64,000 nucleotides of DNA from Methanosarcina baikalica (GTDB taxonomy: Archaea; Halobacteriota; Methanosarcinia; Methanosarcinales; Methanosarcinaceae). The DNA lies in NCBI RefSeq assembly GCF_031461075.1, contig NZ_JAVKPK010000001.1, forward strand, positions 1-64,000, in the 5' to 3' direction. Positions 8,681-17,911 of the stretch are shown piece by piece (within the stretch, counting starts at the first letter, position 1; every line of letters begins with the position of its first letter). The notes beneath the pieces are model-generated. The model had not been told where the DNA came from. It was given only the letters and a program-made list of their open reading frames with translations, and searched no databases. The position numbers and the translations under genes are program-made.

Positions 8681-9850
8681 TTATAATACAAATCTCTTTT
8701 CCAGTCCTGTAAGATTTTCACATCCATTTTCAGTAACCAGTACCATATCTTCAAGCCGTATTCCTCCGGTTTCAGGGTAGTATAAGCCGGGTTCGATAGT
8801 AATTACGTTGCCCACTTCAAGTAAAACTCCGTTTTCTCCAACTCCCGGAAGTTCATGTATGTCCAGTCCGACCCCATGTCCTGTGGAGTGAATAAATCCT
8901 ACTTTCGAACCACTCATGTAGGTGTCATAGCCATGCGCTTCGAACACATCACAGACCGCATTATGCACATCAGCTGCCGGCACTCCTGGCTTAACCATTT
9001 CAAGCCCTTTTTTCTGGGCTGCAAATACAGCTTCGTACATCTTTTTGAGCTCTTCCGAAGCCTTTCCATGCAGAACTGTGCGCGTCATGTCTGCAAAATA
9101 ACGTTTCTTCTTGCTTCTCGGGAAAATGTCCAGGATAATTGGTGCGTTTGCCTTTAAAGGGCCATCTGTAGTTCCATGGGGATTTGATGTATCCCTGCCG
9201 CATGAAACGATAGTCTCTTCTGCCTCGCATCCATAATCAAGCAGGGCATGGTCGATAACTGAGAGCACTTTAGATCCTGTCAGCACCTGTCCTTCATGAT
9301 AGAGAATACCTTCCCTTTCTTCGGCTCCTGCTATCAGTGCTATTGCGGCTTTCATAGCCTTTTCTCCAGCTGTCTGTGCATACTTTATGGCTTCAATTTC
9401 TTCCGACCTCTTCAAGCTCCTGATTTTCCTGAAAGGGCTTTTTATGGGCACTACGGAGAAACCTGCTTCTTTGAGGGAATTCGAGTAAAATATGGGAAAA
9501 TAATAAGGTACTGCAACTCTTTTTATTCCTTCTCCCGAGAGCAGCTCGGATATGCAGGCTGCATAGGCGATAGATGCGTCTTTTTTCTCCTTGATCTTCT
9601 CCCGATAGCCTAAATCCTGATTCGTCTTTATAGTAGAAACCCTTGACTCGATTTCAGCTCTCCCTTTTTCCATCTCCGAAATAAAAAGTACTTCTTCTCC
9701 TGCTCCTGTTTGCAGGTATACGAAATCGTCGGACGCCAGGAAGCGGGTCACATAATAAATATCGGAATCATGAATATTCCCTGTCATAAGATAAGCATCG
9801 GTTCCTGCTTCTTCAAGGGCTTTTTTTATGCTGAATTCTGGCTCTATCAT
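8681..9850 (-). CDS. Xaa-Pro aminopeptidase family protein (peptidase M24)
   Basis: 389 residues: an N-terminal creatinase/aminopeptidase-P-like domain (about 1-140) and a C-terminal pita-bread M24 domain. Metal ligands are visible: the ILDIFPRSKKKRYFADMTRTV aspartate pair, HSTGHGVGLDIHE, TIEPGLYYPETGGIRLED and the final glutamate. It is inferred to cut N-terminal Xaa-Pro peptide bonds in the cytoplasm. The adjacent map gene belongs to the same superfamily, but the two are only distantly similar and differ in domain structure. Confidence 0.88.
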   Translation of the reverse strand: MIEPEFSIKKALEEAGTDAYLMTGNIHDSDIYYVTRFLASDDFVYLQTGAGEEVLFISEMEKGRAEIESRVSTIKTNQDLGYREKIKEKKDASIAYAACISELLSGEGIKRVAVPYYFPIFYSNSLKEAGFSVVPIKSPFRKIRSLKRSEEIEAIKYAQTAGEKAMKAAIALIAGAEEREGILYHEGQVLTGSKVLSVIDHALLDYGCEAEETIVSCGRDTSNPHGTTDGPLKANAPIILDIFPRSKKKRYFADMTRTVLHGKASEELKKMYEAVFAAQKKGLEMVKPGVPAADVHNAVCDVFEAHGYDTYMSGSKVGFIHSTGHGVGLDIHELPGVGENGVLLEVGNVITIEPGLYYPETGGIRLEDMVLVTENGCENLTGLEKRFVL

Positions 9851-9889
9851 GCAAGGTTATTCTGGCGTTTGTGGATAAAGTTCTTATTG

Positions 9890-10522
9890 TCAGGACGGTT
9901 TTCCGTTTATCCTTAACATTTCTTCCTTCATTTCATAATCCAGAATAAAAAGCTCCTCGAGCATTGCAAAATAATGGTTCAGAGGCTCTGTCATTTCGTC
10001 TGAAAACCTGAGAAAGCATACATACTTCTTCCTTCCCAGCTCTTTTACCAAGATTTTATTTTCAGGCTCCTCTTCTTCCGGTTTCCAGAAAATTTCCGCA
10101 GTGCATCCGAGGATTATCCGAATACGCAAGGTCAGTTCTCTTCGAATTTTTTCTTTTTTAAAATCGAGATAGTCCCTGGAAATTCCTACCTGAAGCAATT
10201 CGTTTCTGTGAACCCAGTAATCGCCGCCGTTGAGGTGGGCTTCAACAATATCCGGGATCCTAAGGGGCAACTCATTCAGGTCTGACCTTGATCTATTGAG
10301 TTTTTTGCTATCTAATTCCAAGTTGTCAGGAGAAGATATCCCATACGAAGAAAGCATGGAGGTTTCCATTTCTCTTCGAATCCATTCAAAGGTGAAACTT
10401 TTGGCAGCTTCAATAAAAGTGAGGGCTTCAATTTCCATTTTCTCTCTAATAGCTTCCGATTTCTCCCTTAGACGTTTGATTTTTTCGCGGGGCTCATCTG
10501 AAATATCGGTTTCCTTCTCCAT
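9890..10522 (-). CDS. Hypothetical cytoplasmic protein, helical N-terminus
   Basis: A 210-residue hydrophilic protein that I do not recognise. Residues 1-50 are strongly charged and helical (EKIKRLREKSEAIREKME, coiled-coil-like); the rest contains mixed helix and strand with a KELGRKKYVCFLRF segment and an acidic tail. It has no signal peptide and no membrane segment. It begins the minus-strand run that continues into the M24 peptidase gene 39 bp downstream, which suggests co-transcription. Confidence 0.6.
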   Translation of the reverse strand: MEKETDISDEPREKIKRLREKSEAIREKMEIEALTFIEAAKSFTFEWIRREMETSMLSSYGISSPDNLELDSKKLNRSRSDLNELPLRIPDIVEAHLNGGDYWVHRNELLQVGISRDYLDFKKEKIRRELTLRIRIILGCTAEIFWKPEEEEPENKILVKELGRKKYVCFLRFSDEMTEPLNHYFAMLEELFILDYEMKEEMLRINGKPS

Positions 10523-10875
10523 TTTGTATTTTCCCTCTTGCCTTCTTTTTAATTTTTATCTATTTTCTCTTACATAGTTTATTTCTCATCGTATCTCAAG
10601 GATAATTTTCAAGGCTTCTAGAAAGTATGACACTGGTCGAATAAATGGAAAAAAAGGTAAGCTGAAATCGGAGTCAAGGGTTTAAAATACGGTAGAATTC
10701 ACAGCTGAGCCAAAAAAGAATAGATTCAAAATAGAAACAAGTAAAATTGGCTGGTAGCTAGATCAGGTTAAGTAAAAAACAGGAAAGTAAAAATTAAATG
10801 AAAGTAGGAATTAGAAAAAGATACAATTAGAAGCATCTTACATCAGAACTAAAAAATAAAAGTGAAATAAAGAAG
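10523..10875. other. Intergenic, AT-rich, no gene seen
   Basis: 353 bp between the hypothetical gene's start and tRNA-Asp. Purine-rich on the + strand with short A/G runs. I see no hairpin of note and no protein-like frame. It must contain the upstream promoter of the minus-strand hypothetical gene and the 3' flank of tRNA-Asp. Confidence 0.5.
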
Positions 10876-10948
10876 CGCCCGGACCGGGATTCGAACCCGA
10901 GTCGGAGCCTCGACAGGGCTCCATGATAGGCCTCTACACTATCCGGAC
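10876..10948 (-). tRNA. tRNA-Asp (GTC)
   Basis: Read on the minus strand, a 7-bp acceptor stem GTCCGGA/TCCGGGC (one G-T pair), an anticodon stem GAGCC/GGCTC enclosing the loop CTGTCGA with anticodon GTC, and a T arm TCGGG-TTCGAAT-CCCGG. The discriminator is G and CCA is not encoded. It sits about 110 bp downstream of tRNA-Tyr on the same strand. Confidence 0.92.
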
Positions 10949-11060
10949 ACTTTAGTCTCTTTAGCTACTGTTTTTGCCCGCGTTGCGAGCAAACCTTAAA
11001 TGTCTTTCCGATATATAAATGTTCCCGTTGAAGGTTTTCGATTCTGGTAAATGTTTCAGG

Positions 11061-11176
11061 TCCCGCCTCCCAGACTCGAACCGGGGACATCGCGGTGCCT
11101 GCGCAGAAATGTACGGGTAATTTTTCCCGCACGAGCCGAACTACAGCCGCGCACTCTACCACTGAGTTAAGGCGGG
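11061..11176 (-). tRNA. tRNA-Tyr (GTA) with a 44-nt intron
   Basis: On the minus strand the acceptor is CCCGCCT/AGGCGGG, with the C1-G72 pair that marks archaeal tRNA-Tyr. The D stem is ACTC/GAGT, the anticodon stem CGCGG/CCGCG, and the anticodon loop CTGTAG...A carries GTA. The loop is interrupted after position 37 by an intron at 11097-11140. The T arm is CCCGG-TTCGAGT-CTGGG and the discriminator A. The intron position is the canonical one cut by archaeal splicing endonuclease. Confidence 0.92.
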
Positions 11177-11720
11177 ACGATGTATGTTAATCAATTACTG
11201 CACTGCCTCAGTGCACCATCTCCATATATGGTGATGATATTTATGTTTTTCGCTGAATGTGGTTTAGAGGGAAACCTTTTTAAAATTTTTCACATATAAA
11301 AGTTCGTCCCAAAACTCATTTAATTCTTAATTATCAGAAATTTTCCGAGTTGTTTTTATGATCCGGAACTCAGTTAATTATAATCTAAATGCTAAATTCA
11401 AAGAAGTAAATTTTAAGTTCGGAACAGGCTCAGATGAAAAGTTCTTAGTCGTATGGCCAAAGATACCTTATAGTCCTGTTAAAAGGACTTACATTCAGAT
11501 GACAAAAAGTACCTTAATATCACTAATTGCCTTAAAGCCCAATATTCATCTCTAATTTTTTGAAAATCTATAATTTCAGCCTTAATTTGTTTATAATATG
11601 TCTCTAAAAAGCAATTTCGGATTAACAATGATAATATTAAAAATAATAGCAGTAGAAATAATAGCAGTAAAAAAGGTTTGAAAAGAACCGGAAGGTTCTT
11701 CTCAATAAGATTTACATTGT
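11177..11720. other. Intergenic between tRNA-Tyr and the SAM synthetase gene
   Basis: AT-rich. It holds the upstream flank of tRNA-Tyr and the downstream flank of the S-adenosylmethionine synthetase gene. A 65-residue ATG frame at 11358-11555 (+) has no recognised similarity and reads like chance. The last 80 bp contain repeated AATAATAGCAGTA-type units (about 11636-11670). No convincing terminator beyond a short GAAGGTTCTTCTC region near 11690-11702. Confidence 0.4.
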
Positions 11721-12917
11721 TTAGAAAGTATTCAATTCTCCTCTGATCACCATTTCGGTAATCTTTGTCACATTGGAAAGCCAGTCATCAATGACAACTT
11801 CGGCTTCCGCTTTGGCCTTGTCAAAAGAGGCTCCTTCCCTGGGGATAATCTGTGCACTTGCCACGAGTGGCTGGTCAATGGGTTTTCCGATCTGGGAAAG
11901 CAGTCTGACATAAACATCCTGCACGTCCGGAACTTGCCTTACAATATCCCGGGACATCTGAGTCGAGAGGAGATTGTAGATTTTGCCTATATGGTTTATC
12001 GGATTCTTTCCGCTAGTTGCCTCCATACTCATAGGCCTGTTTGGCGTGATCAGCCCATTGCAGCGGTTTCCACGCCCGACAGAACCGTCATCTCCCATTT
12101 CAGCTGAAGTGCCTGTAACTGTAAGGAAAACACAGCTGGTTTTCAGGTTATCTCCGGTGTTAATGCAGACCTTCACATCGCGTTCGGTGTAGCGAGTTGA
12201 GAGTTCTTCTACGTACGTTTTCATCTCTTCGGTCATGCTTATATAACTGTCCAGGTCATCGATATACCTCCCAATCATGCCGCTGCATATTGTAAGGGTT
12301 ATATCTTCTCCATCCCTGAGTCCCATGACCTTCATATCTTCTCCGATTGCAGGCATGCGTGATTTCAGGTCCGTGAGGAGTTGCCTTTCTGTATTGTATA
12401 CGAGATTTTCAAGTTCGGAAAAAGGAGCATGCCCAACCCCGAATGAAGTGTCATTTGCAACCGGAACCCTATCTCTTTTGAAGACATCCCTCAGGTCTGA
12501 GGACCCTGTCCCGAGTTTGCAGTCCATGATCACGTCTCTTTCAAGGTCCATATTCACAAGGGTATTCTTAAGGTATCTTCTGGCAGCGTGAAGGGCCACA
12601 GATTCGGTAGCAAGCTCAACACCTTCGAACTCTTTTGTGGCTCTGCCTACCAGTAGGATATATATTGGTTGCAGCACTTCTCCGCTCCCGAATTTAGGGC
12701 TGGATCTTCCGGCTACGATCTGGGTTTCGTCGGTGTTGTGGTGGAGTACGGCTCCGCATTTGCTTATGTATTCCCTGCATAGTGCGCGGCTTACGGCTTC
12801 GGCCAGTCCGTCCGATATGCTGTCAGGGTGCCCTATCCCTTTACGTTCTACAAGCTCTATCCGCTGTTTCTCAATCGGGGTTTGCAAAAGCTCTTCTACT
12901 TTGATATTTCGGGCCAT
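11721..12917 (-). CDS. mat: S-adenosylmethionine synthetase, archaeal type
   Basis: Makes S-adenosylmethionine from methionine and ATP. The 398-residue protein matches the archaeal family, which is divergent from bacterial MetK: VERKGIGHPDSISDGLAEAVSRAL (about 25-48), HHNTDETQIVAGRSSP, the glycine-rich CKLGTGSSDLRDVF and GDDGSVGRGNRCNGLITPNRPMS segments. It supplies the methyl donor for the several methyltransferases in this window. It is divergent from hisG, with 470 bp between. Confidence 0.95.
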   Translation of the reverse strand: MARNIKVEELLQTPIEKQRIELVERKGIGHPDSISDGLAEAVSRALCREYISKCGAVLHHNTDETQIVAGRSSPKFGSGEVLQPIYILLVGRATKEFEGVELATESVALHAARRYLKNTLVNMDLERDVIMDCKLGTGSSDLRDVFKRDRVPVANDTSFGVGHAPFSELENLVYNTERQLLTDLKSRMPAIGEDMKVMGLRDGEDITLTICSGMIGRYIDDLDSYISMTEEMKTYVEELSTRYTERDVKVCINTGDNLKTSCVFLTVTGTSAEMGDDGSVGRGNRCNGLITPNRPMSMEATSGKNPINHIGKIYNLLSTQMSRDIVRQVPDVQDVYVRLLSQIGKPIDQPLVASAQIIPREGASFDKAKAEAEVVIDDWLSNVTKITEMVIRGELNTF

Positions 12918-13390
12918 TTGGATCCTCTTTTTTTAAAATTAACAATAGTTTTATTAGTAAATGTTGATGTTATTGGTTTACTATTTTTCGGTCAGTTATA
13001 TCATCAGTCTGCTTTTCTTAGCACTTAGTTTTAATTAATTCCCATATCTCTATAACATTAATATTATTATATATATGACTCGAGAGTCAGTTTCTATTAG
13101 ATTACTAGGGCTATATATTTATTCCCGTGAATTAATTACTGGAAGTAATGAACTTACAAAAAATATATAGTTTTACTTTTAATATTAAAAGCTTATTCAA
13201 TTACCTATTAAAATTAATTCCACCAAGCTGTGTTATTCTCTATGAACTTATTTTTCTCGAAGGAAAATTTCAATGAGATCTTACCGTGAAGTCTATATTA
13301 TACTAGAGTATTTTGAATAAACGTTTTTATTTGGATGAGCTTACCCGGGGGAAAATTTCCCGGCAGATTACTGATTCGAGGACACAGTAG
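12918..13390. other. Divergent promoter region between SAM synthetase and hisG
   Basis: 473 bp, strongly AT-rich, no protein-like frame. TATA-like TTATTATATATATG at about 13063-13076 is followed directly by GACTC-GA-GAGTC (13077-13088), a 5-bp inverted repeat that could be an operator. Which of the two flanking genes it serves cannot be told from the sequence. An in-frame region just before hisG (13341-13390) is GC-richer. Confidence 0.4.
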
Positions 13391-14260
13391 ATGATTCGCA
13401 TTGCAATACCCAACAAAGGACGCCTTTACGAACCCACAATCTCTATTTTCAAAGATTCAGGGCTCCCAATCAGTGGAGGAGCCGAAAGTCGAAAACTCTT
13501 TGCACAAACTATAGATCCGGATATCCAGATCCTCTTTGCCAGGGCCGCTGATATCCCTGAGTATGTACAGGACGGAGCTGCAGACGTCGGTGTCACGGGA
13601 CTGGACCTCATTACGGAAAGAGGAGCAAAGGTTGAAACCCTTCTGGACCTGAAGTTCGGGAAAGCCAGCCTTGTTCTGGCTGTCCCTGAGGATTCCAATT
13701 TCCAAAAAGCTCAGGACCTTGAAGGCAAAAAGATTGCAACCGAGTTTCCGGAAATTACGAGTCAGTACTTTAAAAAGCTGGGAGTTAACATTGAGGTCAT
13801 AACGGTCAGCGGAGCCTGTGAAATGACTCCACATGTGGGAATTGCAGACGCAATTGTGGATATCTCAAGTTCAGGAACGACTCTGATGATCAACCGCTTA
13901 AAAGCTATTGACGCAGTCTTTTCTTCCACTGTCTACCTGATCGCAAATAAAGAAAGCCTCAGGGCAAAGAACAAAATCCTGGATATAAAAACTGCACTGG
14001 AAAGCGTGCTCAATGCAAAGCAGCGGCGCTATCTTATGATGAATGTTCCCGAGGCTTCCCTTAAGGCAGTAAAAGAGGTCTTGCCAGGAATGTCAGGCCC
14101 AACCGTCATGAAGGTTGAGCCCAGTAAATTATCCGGTGAAGCGATCCTTGCAGTTCATGCCGTCGTGGACGCGGATCTTATTTTTACCATTGTAAACAAG
14201 CTTAAGAAAGTCGGGGCAAAGGATATCCTTGTCGTCCCCATCGAAAGGATAATGCCCTGA
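13391..14260 (+). CDS. hisG: ATP phosphoribosyltransferase, long form
   Basis: First enzyme of histidine synthesis, joining ATP and PRPP. At 289 residues it is the long (HisZ-independent) form: catalytic lobes in about 1-205 (RIAIPNKGRLYEPT at the start, DGAADVGVTGLDLI, and the PRPP-binding DAIVDISSSGTTLMINRLKA) and a C-terminal regulatory ACT-like domain (about 210-289, including VPEASLKAVKEVLPGMSGPT) that normally carries histidine feedback inhibition. It is followed 67 bp later by hisA. Confidence 0.96.
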   Translation: MIRIAIPNKGRLYEPTISIFKDSGLPISGGAESRKLFAQTIDPDIQILFARAADIPEYVQDGAADVGVTGLDLITERGAKVETLLDLKFGKASLVLAVPEDSNFQKAQDLEGKKIATEFPEITSQYFKKLGVNIEVITVSGACEMTPHVGIADAIVDISSSGTTLMINRLKAIDAVFSSTVYLIANKESLRAKNKILDIKTALESVLNAKQRRYLMMNVPEASLKAVKEVLPGMSGPTVMKVEPSKLSGEAILAVHAVVDADLIFTIVNKLKKVGAKDILVVPIERIMP

Positions 14261-14327
14261 AAGGAAAATGATTGGGAAAATAAACAGAATGATATTTCTC
14301 GAAGATATTCCGGAGATGTAATTTTCA

Positions 14328-15065
14328 ATGGTTTTCGAAGTGATTCCTGCGGTGGATATGAGGGGAGGGAAATGCGTTCAGCTTGTGCAGGGTGTACCTG
14401 GCAGCGAAATCGTATCCCTTGATGACCCTCTTGCAATCTCCCTTGACTGGGTTGGAAGAGGAGCAAAGACCCTTCACCTGGTAGATTTGGACGGAGCAAT
14501 CGAAGGCGAACGCAAAAACGCCTTGATAATTGAAAAAATCGTCCGCTCGTGCAGGGAAAAAGGAGTGAGTATTCAGGTTGGAGGAGGTATTCGTAGCTTT
14601 GAGGATGCAGTTTCTCTTCTTGAACTAGGGGTTTCGAGGGTGATTCTAGGAACCGCTGCCCTTCAGAACCCGGAACTTGTAAAACGGATTTCCAGCGCCT
14701 TTGGTAACGAATGTGTAACCGTTGCCCTGGATTCAAAAAATGGAAAAATCTCAATCAAGGGCTGGACTGAAGAATGCATGCAAACTCCTGTGGAAATGGG
14801 CAGAAAATTTGAAGATCTGGGTGCAGGCAGCTTGCTTTTTACGAATATAGATACAGAAGGCCTTATGCAGGGGGTAAATCCTGTCCCTACAAAGGAACTT
14901 GTTGAATCTGTCAGCATTCCTGTAATCGCATCCGGAGGAGTAAGTTCTCTGCAAGATCTGCAAGTTCTAAGGGAAACTGGAGCTGCAGGAGTTGTGATAG
15001 GCAGCGCTCTCTACACAGGTAGGTTCACACTTGAAGATGCGATTGAGACAACCCGGTGCAAATGA
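14328..15065 (+). CDS. hisA: ProFAR isomerase
   Basis: Fourth histidine step, an Amadori rearrangement of ProFAR to PRFAR. A 245-residue TIM barrel with catalytic aspartates in IPAVDMRGGKCVQLVQG (near residue 10) and TVALDSKNGKISIKGW (near 131), and phosphate-binding glycine stretches VGGGIRSFEDA and ASGGVSSLQDL. The ATG at 14328 is followed immediately by the conserved first strand. It lies between hisG and hisB on the same strand. Confidence 0.96.
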   Translation: MVFEVIPAVDMRGGKCVQLVQGVPGSEIVSLDDPLAISLDWVGRGAKTLHLVDLDGAIEGERKNALIIEKIVRSCREKGVSIQVGGGIRSFEDAVSLLELGVSRVILGTAALQNPELVKRISSAFGNECVTVALDSKNGKISIKGWTEECMQTPVEMGRKFEDLGAGSLLFTNIDTEGLMQGVNPVPTKELVESVSIPVIASGGVSSLQDLQVLRETGAAGVVIGSALYTGRFTLEDAIETTRCK

Positions 15066-15171
15066 CCGGGAGCTTTTTTTAATTTACTGGCAGAGATTCA
15101 CCACTGCTCATTTCCTTAATTTTCCGGGGCAAAAAGGAGACCAGAGATGAACAGGCAACCAAATACAAAGT

Positions 15172-15182
15172 ATTTATAAATT
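15172..15182 (+). promoter_or_regulatory. Candidate TATA box for hisB
   Basis: TATTTATAAAT lies about 22-31 bp upstream of the hisB ATG at 15203. With archaeal spacing (start about 25 bp downstream of the box centre), transcription would begin nearly at the start codon, giving a leaderless or almost leaderless mRNA and letting hisB be read separately from hisGA. Confidence 0.4.
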
Positions 15183-15202
15183 TAAAGAGAATGTGATGCT
15201 GT

Positions 15203-15778
15203 ATGAGAACAGGCAAAATATCCCGAAAAACAAAGGAAACCGACATCCAGCTTGAACTTAACCTTGATGGCACAGGAATTGCAGATGTTAGCACTGGGAT
15301 CGGGTTTTTTGATCATATGCTTACTTCTTTTGCAAGGCACGCGGAATTTGACCTTAAAATTCGTGCCGAAGGCGACCTTTATGTGGATGAGCACCACCTG
15401 GTAGAAGATGTCGGGATAGTTCTAGGAAGGGCTCTTGTAGACGCGCTTGGAAACATGGCAGGGATCGCCCGTTTTGGAGAAGCCAGAATTCCAATGGACG
15501 AAGCTCTTGCCGAGGTTGCCCTGGACATAGGTGGACGCAGCTATCTTGTCCTGAAAGCCGAGTTTGCGGCCTCTCAGGTTGGGCAGTTCAGCACTCAGCT
15601 TGTGAAGCACTTTTTTGAAACTCTCGCCTCAAATGCAAAAATTACCATACATGCGAATGTCTACGGAGGTAACGACCATCACAAGATCGAAGCTCTTTTC
15701 AAAGCTTTTGCCTATGCCATGAAAAGGGCTGTAAAAATCGAAGGCAAAGAGGTAAAAAGTACTAAAGGCACCCTATAA
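15203..15778 (+). CDS. hisB: Imidazoleglycerol-phosphate dehydratase
   Basis: Sixth step of histidine synthesis, dehydration of IGP in a manganese-dependent reaction. 191 residues, the length of the monofunctional enzyme without phosphatase. Both metal motifs are seen: DEHHLVEDVGIVLG and NDHHKIEALFKAFAYA, plus STGIGFFDHMLTSFARH near the N-terminus. Third gene of the hisG-hisA-hisB run, with a 137-bp gap and a possible own promoter. Confidence 0.96.
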   Translation: MRTGKISRKTKETDIQLELNLDGTGIADVSTGIGFFDHMLTSFARHAEFDLKIRAEGDLYVDEHHLVEDVGIVLGRALVDALGNMAGIARFGEARIPMDEALAEVALDIGGRSYLVLKAEFAASQVGQFSTQLVKHFFETLASNAKITIHANVYGGNDHHKIEALFKAFAYAMKRAVKIEGKEVKSTKGTL

Positions 15779-16156
15779 ACTTTTATTGTTTATTGCTATT
15801 ACTCTCCGAGTCAAGCCACCCTAATTGTGTCGCCTGAGTTCCATTTTAGGACCACATAAAATCGGAGATTTTCTAGAAGTTGCGATGTAATCGTAAGAGC
15901 AAGAGGGGCATTTTTACCCGTTTCGCTCGCTCAAGCGGATTAATTTATGGGCAAGTAAAATTGCCTTCCAACTCTCTTAATAGGGCTATTTTATAATATG
16001 GGTATCCACTTTGCCGGGGGAGTGCTGCAAAAGACTCAAAGAAAAATAGAAAGCATTGCTGAAAAACATGGAATTCTACAGAAAAGGGACAAGCTTGCCA
16101 GAAAGAGAGTAAGAACAATTTTTTGAGGCTAATTAGAAGTAAGCAAAAGGGTTAAG
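15779..16156. other. Intergenic after hisB with a possible 42-aa ORF
   Basis: No recognised gene. An ATG frame at 15998-16126 (+) encodes 42 residues, basic in its second half (HGILQKRDKLARKRVRTIF); it may be a fragment or a chance frame. A region at about 15905-15965 carries short inverted pieces (GGGCA...TGGGCAAG, GCTCGCTCAAGC) without a long stem. No terminator with a clear stem is seen directly after hisB. Confidence 0.35.
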
Positions 16157-16231
16157 CGGGCTCGAAGGGATTTGAACCCTCGACGTCTGGGTTAGAAGCC
16201 CAGCGCTATATCCTGGCTAAGCCACGAGCCC
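16157..16231 (-). tRNA. tRNA-Arg (TCT)
   Basis: On the minus strand the acceptor is GGGCTCG/CGAGCCC, the anticodon stem CTGGG/CCCAG, the loop CTTCTAA with anticodon TCT (reads AGA), and the T arm GAGGG-TTCAAAT-CCCTT. The discriminator is G and no CCA is encoded. Confidence 0.93.
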
Positions 16232-16677
16232 AATTTGCTTTTCCTATTGCGGAATACGAAATGCGCGTTTTAAGATAAAAACTTTTTGTATGGATATGTA
16301 ATTTGAATTGTAAAAAATCTTAAAATATTTATATAGAAGCGGAATTGTAATATATATTCAGTAACTACCCGCTTATTCAACATTTTACTTAAGAATTCGC
16401 AAGTATGGAAACTTCCCTGGGGCATTAGTTTTTAAAACCCTGCGCAGGGCTTACATACTGTCAATGAGTGAAAAAAGTAAATGGCCTATTGAGGTTTGCA
16501 TATTAAAAATTATAGAGATTTTCGATAAATCTCTGATTTCAACAAATTGCTTATATACTAGTTATAAGACAACCAGCCAAAAATCGGGGTTTTTCAAAAT
16601 CTTCTATATTTGATTGAAATTATCAAGAAAACATGTAAACTCTACAGGTAAATAAGATTTCAGAGGATTGTTCACAA
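16232..16677. other. Leader region of ilvE
   Basis: 446 bp with no protein-like frame. It holds the upstream flank of tRNA-Arg and the ilvE promoter. TATA-like TTATATACTA is at 16551-16560, about 120 bp before the ilvE ATG; a second AT box TTTATATAG is near 16328 and probably belongs to the divergent tRNA. The expected ilvE leader would be roughly 95 nt. Confidence 0.4.
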
Positions 16678-17556
16678 ATGAGTGAGTTACTAATTTACTT
16701 GGATGGGAAATTTGTTCCCAAATCCGAAGCCAGGGTTTCGGTCTATGACCACGGTTTCCTTTATGGTGACGGCGTGTTTGAAGGTATAAGGGCATACAAT
16801 GGGCGCGTCTTTAAGTTAAAAGAACATGTTGACAGGCTTTATGACTCAGCAAAGGCGATTGCAATGGATATCTCTCTTACAAAAGAAGAGATGAGTGAGA
16901 TAATCCTTGAAACCCTTCGAAAAAACAATCTCAAAGATGCTTACATCCGCCCAATCGTTTCAAGAGGAGTCGGAGACCTAGGGCTTGACCCCCGCAACTG
17001 CGAGAAACCCAGCGTGGTTGTTATAGCCCAGGGCTGGGGAGCCATGTACGGCGACCTCTACGAAGTAGGGCTGAAAGGAGTCAGCGTTTGTATCCGGAGA
17101 AATGCGCCTGATGCCCTATCTCCAAATATCAAATCTCTGAACTATCTGAACAATATCCTGGCAAAGATTGAAGCAAACGAGAAAGGAGGAGACGAAGCTA
17201 TTTTCCTGGACCAGAACGGTTTTGTTTGTGAGGGTTCCGGAGACAATATCTTCATAGTCAAGAACAATCAGGTCTTTACCCCCTTTACAATCAGCAACTT
17301 GAAAGGGATAACAAGAGCCACAGCCATCGAACTCCTGGACGAGATAGGATATAAGGTAATCGAAGCAAATCTCGGCCTATTTGACCTTTACACAGCAGAT
17401 GAAATCTTTGTCACAGGCACCGCAGCCGAATCTGCCCCTCTGACCAAACTTGACGGAAGGCTCATAGGCACAGGCAAACCCGGAGCCCTGACACTGAAAA
17501 TGGTTGAAGCCTTTGACAAAATAACCCAGAGCACGGGCACACCCATTTATAAATAA
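16678..17556 (+). CDS. ilvE: Branched-chain amino acid aminotransferase
   Basis: Transfers the amino group between glutamate and the keto acids of leucine, isoleucine and valine. A 292-residue class IV PLP enzyme: YDHGFLYGDGVFEGIRAYNG (23-42), the PLP lysine at residue 152 in NIKSLNYLNNILAK, and the phosphate-binding DEIFVTGTAAE. It stands alone, followed by a hairpin terminator. Other class IV members (D-amino acid transaminase, aminodeoxychorismate lyase) are less likely given the length and the DGVFEGIR signature. Confidence 0.92.
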   Translation: MSELLIYLDGKFVPKSEARVSVYDHGFLYGDGVFEGIRAYNGRVFKLKEHVDRLYDSAKAIAMDISLTKEEMSEIILETLRKNNLKDAYIRPIVSRGVGDLGLDPRNCEKPSVVVIAQGWGAMYGDLYEVGLKGVSVCIRRNAPDALSPNIKSLNYLNNILAKIEANEKGGDEAIFLDQNGFVCEGSGDNIFIVKNNQVFTPFTISNLKGITRATAIELLDEIGYKVIEANLGLFDLYTADEIFVTGTAAESAPLTKLDGRLIGTGKPGALTLKMVEAFDKITQSTGTPIYK

Positions 17557-17911
17557 AAGGGCAACTCTGAAGAATGAAAGGAAAAAACAGGCAGTGGAAT
17601 AATGCGGGACTTTTCCCGCCCTGATTCTTTTTTGATCAGTGTTTTAAGCAGCTCCTCTTTGAGATTCTTTTTGAGCTTTCCTTTAGCTTCGATTTGAATT
17701 TTTACTAGCAGATTTCCTTCCTGCGGTCCGGTGCAAAGCTGTTCACATCAGGTTTGCCTCTCTGTGACAGCTTTTCTCGAATAGAGCCTGCTTTACGCTA
17801 ACTGTCTACAGTATCTTCCCTTAAAGAAAAAAATAAGTATAACACAGGCCGGGAAATACTATTAAACTAAAAAATCCATCTGAAGGCCGGTAGAATCAGG
17901 ATTAGATTTCT
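17557..17911. other. Intergenic between ilvE and moeA
   Basis: Apart from the ilvE terminator, about 280 bp without a protein-like frame. AT-rich TTAAAGAAAAAAATAAGTATAACAC (about 17820-17845) could supply the moeA promoter, about 70-90 bp before its ATG. Nothing else recognised. Confidence 0.35.
17604..17632 (+). terminator. Hairpin terminator after ilvE
   Basis: GCGGGA (17604-17609), loop CTTT, TCCCGC (17614-17619), then a T-rich tail CTGATTCTTTTTT. It lies 48 bp beyond the ilvE stop codon. Confidence 0.6.

Noticed and set aside
10965..11162. 65-codon minus-strand ORF
   Set aside because: It overlaps the tRNA-Tyr gene almost completely.
11358..11555. 65-codon ORF downstream of the SAM synthetase gene
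   Set aside because: No ribosome site or similarity, ordinary for an AT-rich gap.
14155..14754. 199-codon minus-strand frame across hisG/hisA
   Set aside because: Fully overlaps two certain histidine genes and reads as low-complexity antisense.
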